29,839 bases of DNA from positions 1 to 29,839 of IMG/VR virus record IMGVR_UViG_3300035670_000974; one strand, written 5' to 3'. The notes below the pieces were generated by a model that was not told the DNA's origin, did not search any database, and worked only from the letters and a program-made list of their open reading frames with translations. The DNA comes from a virus. A program made the translations under genes and the position numbers. Shown here piece by piece: positions 29,159 through 29,839 of this stretch; the stretch's first letter is position 1; every line of letters begins with the position of its first letter.

Positions 29159-29358
29159 TGCTGTTTCGCTGGCTGCGATCTCGACGCGAGGCCTTGGACC
29201 TGGCCAAGAGCCTGGAGCGGGAGAACGAAGAACTGAAAACCAGGCTAAAGGCCATGCAGGGCTACGTGGCCCAGGTCTCGGCATTGTGCCGAGCCCTGCG
29301 GGACGTCAACGCTGACCTGGACGCCAAGCTGATGGAGGTGATCCCATGGGGCGAATGA
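29158..29358 (+). CDS. Small coiled-coil protein
   Basis: A 66-residue protein from ATG 29158 on the previous stop. A basic start (MLFRWLRSRREALDLAKSLE) leads into a heptad-like coiled coil (RENEELKTRLKAMQGYVAQV). No enzyme motif is present. Its end overlaps the next gene by 13 bases. It may be a small accessory factor for replication. Confidence 0.6.
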   Translation: MLFRWLRSRREALDLAKSLERENEELKTRLKAMQGYVAQVSALCRALRDVNADLDAKLMEVIPWGE

Positions 29359-29768
29359 GCCGCCAGAAGGGCAAGCGTGGCGAACGCGAGGCCGCAGCAG
29401 AGCTGGGGGCGATCCTCAACGTAGAGGCCCGCAGGGGCGTCCAGTATCAGGGCGGGCCAGACTCGCCCGACGTCGTGCTGCCGGGCGTTCCGATCCACGT
29501 CGAGGCGAAGCGGACGGAGCGGTTGTCGTTGTGGTCGGCACTGGAGCAGGCCAAGGCCGACGCGCCGGCCGGGAGCGTGCCGATCGTGTGGCACAAGCCC
29601 AACCGCAGGGGCAGCGTGATCATCGTCGAGACGGATAGCCTGTGGGCGTTGGCTCATGCCGTGTTCATGTCGCGACGGTGGCGTGGTGCGGACGAGGACA
29701 GCACGACAGACGCCCGAGGATCGCATGAGACGGGCGACGATACTCGAGACGGCCCTAGCGACGTGTAG
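29346..29768 (+). CDS. PD-(D/E)XK nuclease, Holliday junction resolvase-like
   Basis: A 140-residue protein from ATG 29346, with GGAGG (29334-29338) before it; ATG 29355 is an alternative. It has the nuclease core: E14 in KGKRGEREAAAEL, D42 in GGPDSPDVV, and E53-A-K55 in HVEAKRTER, then a helix and the strand IVWHKPNRRGSVIIVE. This layout is typical of phage Holliday junction resolvase/VRR-related nucleases that resolve branched DNA late in replication. The Asp/Ser-rich C-terminus is unstructured. The activity is inferred from the motif set. Confidence 0.75.
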   Translation: MGRMSRQKGKRGEREAAAELGAILNVEARRGVQYQGGPDSPDVVLPGVPIHVEAKRTERLSLWSALEQAKADAPAGSVPIVWHKPNRRGSVIIVETDSLWALAHAVFMSRRWRGADEDSTTDARGSHETGDDTRDGPSDV

Positions 29769-29839
29769 CCGCTGGACGGGCGGCAGGCGGCCCGTGAGAG
29801 GCCCGAGCATAGGTTCTCCCGCCAGGGTGGACGCAAACC
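29769..29839. other. Right-end non-coding segment
   Basis: These 71 bases after the nuclease stop contain no supported gene. GC-rich inverted stretches (GGGCGGCAGGCGGCCCG) occur, without a terminator T-run. A promoter or the next gene start may follow outside the window. Confidence 0.5.

Overview
The window reads as part of a temperate, tailed (siphovirus-like) phage or prophage. It has a high-GC genome with tightly packed genes, mostly coupled by ATGA or GTGA overlaps, and many GTG and TTG starts. The module order is glycan cassette, tail completion, tail tube, tail chaperone, tape measure, tail tip, accessory and probable lysis genes, then integrase, repressor and early/replication genes. 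No unmistakable host gene is present, and no capsid, portal or terminase gene is visible, so the head module probably lies left of the window. Several proteins remind me of Planctomycetota genomes and their phages; this is an impression from memory and no search was run.

Left part (1-4746): small phage genes are followed by five coupled genes. These encode a GH130-like beta-propeller protein, two paralogous proteins of unknown function, a class I methyltransferase and a GT2 glycosyltransferase with helical repeats. The glycosyltransferase stop overlaps the start of a tail completion gene, so the cassette appears to be read with virion genes. It may decorate the virion or the host surface.

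Middle (4743-19601): tail completion, a gp10/gpG-like protein, three tandem tail-tube paralogues, a tail chaperone whose coding signal changes frame, a TP901-type tape measure, tail tip proteins, a minimal HELLH metallopeptidase, a metallophosphoesterase, a DUF6378-like protein, a second paralogue pair, and a run of membrane-associated genes around a papain-type cysteine peptidase. That run is the best candidate for the lysis module because no classical endolysin was recognised.

Switch region (19598-21380): on the minus strand lie a tyrosine integrase, a 59-residue excisionase-like protein and a 23-residue membrane peptide preceded by twin 16-bp operators. On the plus strand lie a Cro/CI-type repressor and a strong rightward promoter with an operator-like inverted repeat. 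A tRNA T-arm-like hairpin between integrase and repressor is a possible attP.

Right part (21520-29768): the early operon encodes a HTH protein, CsrA, a Sak4-like ATPase, an SSB ending in DDIPF, several small proteins, a ParB-like protein, a ParB-Dam fusion carrying a 24-bp perfect palindrome in its gene, a replication initiator-like protein whose gene carries 23-bp iterons (a candidate origin), and a PD-(D/E)XK nuclease.
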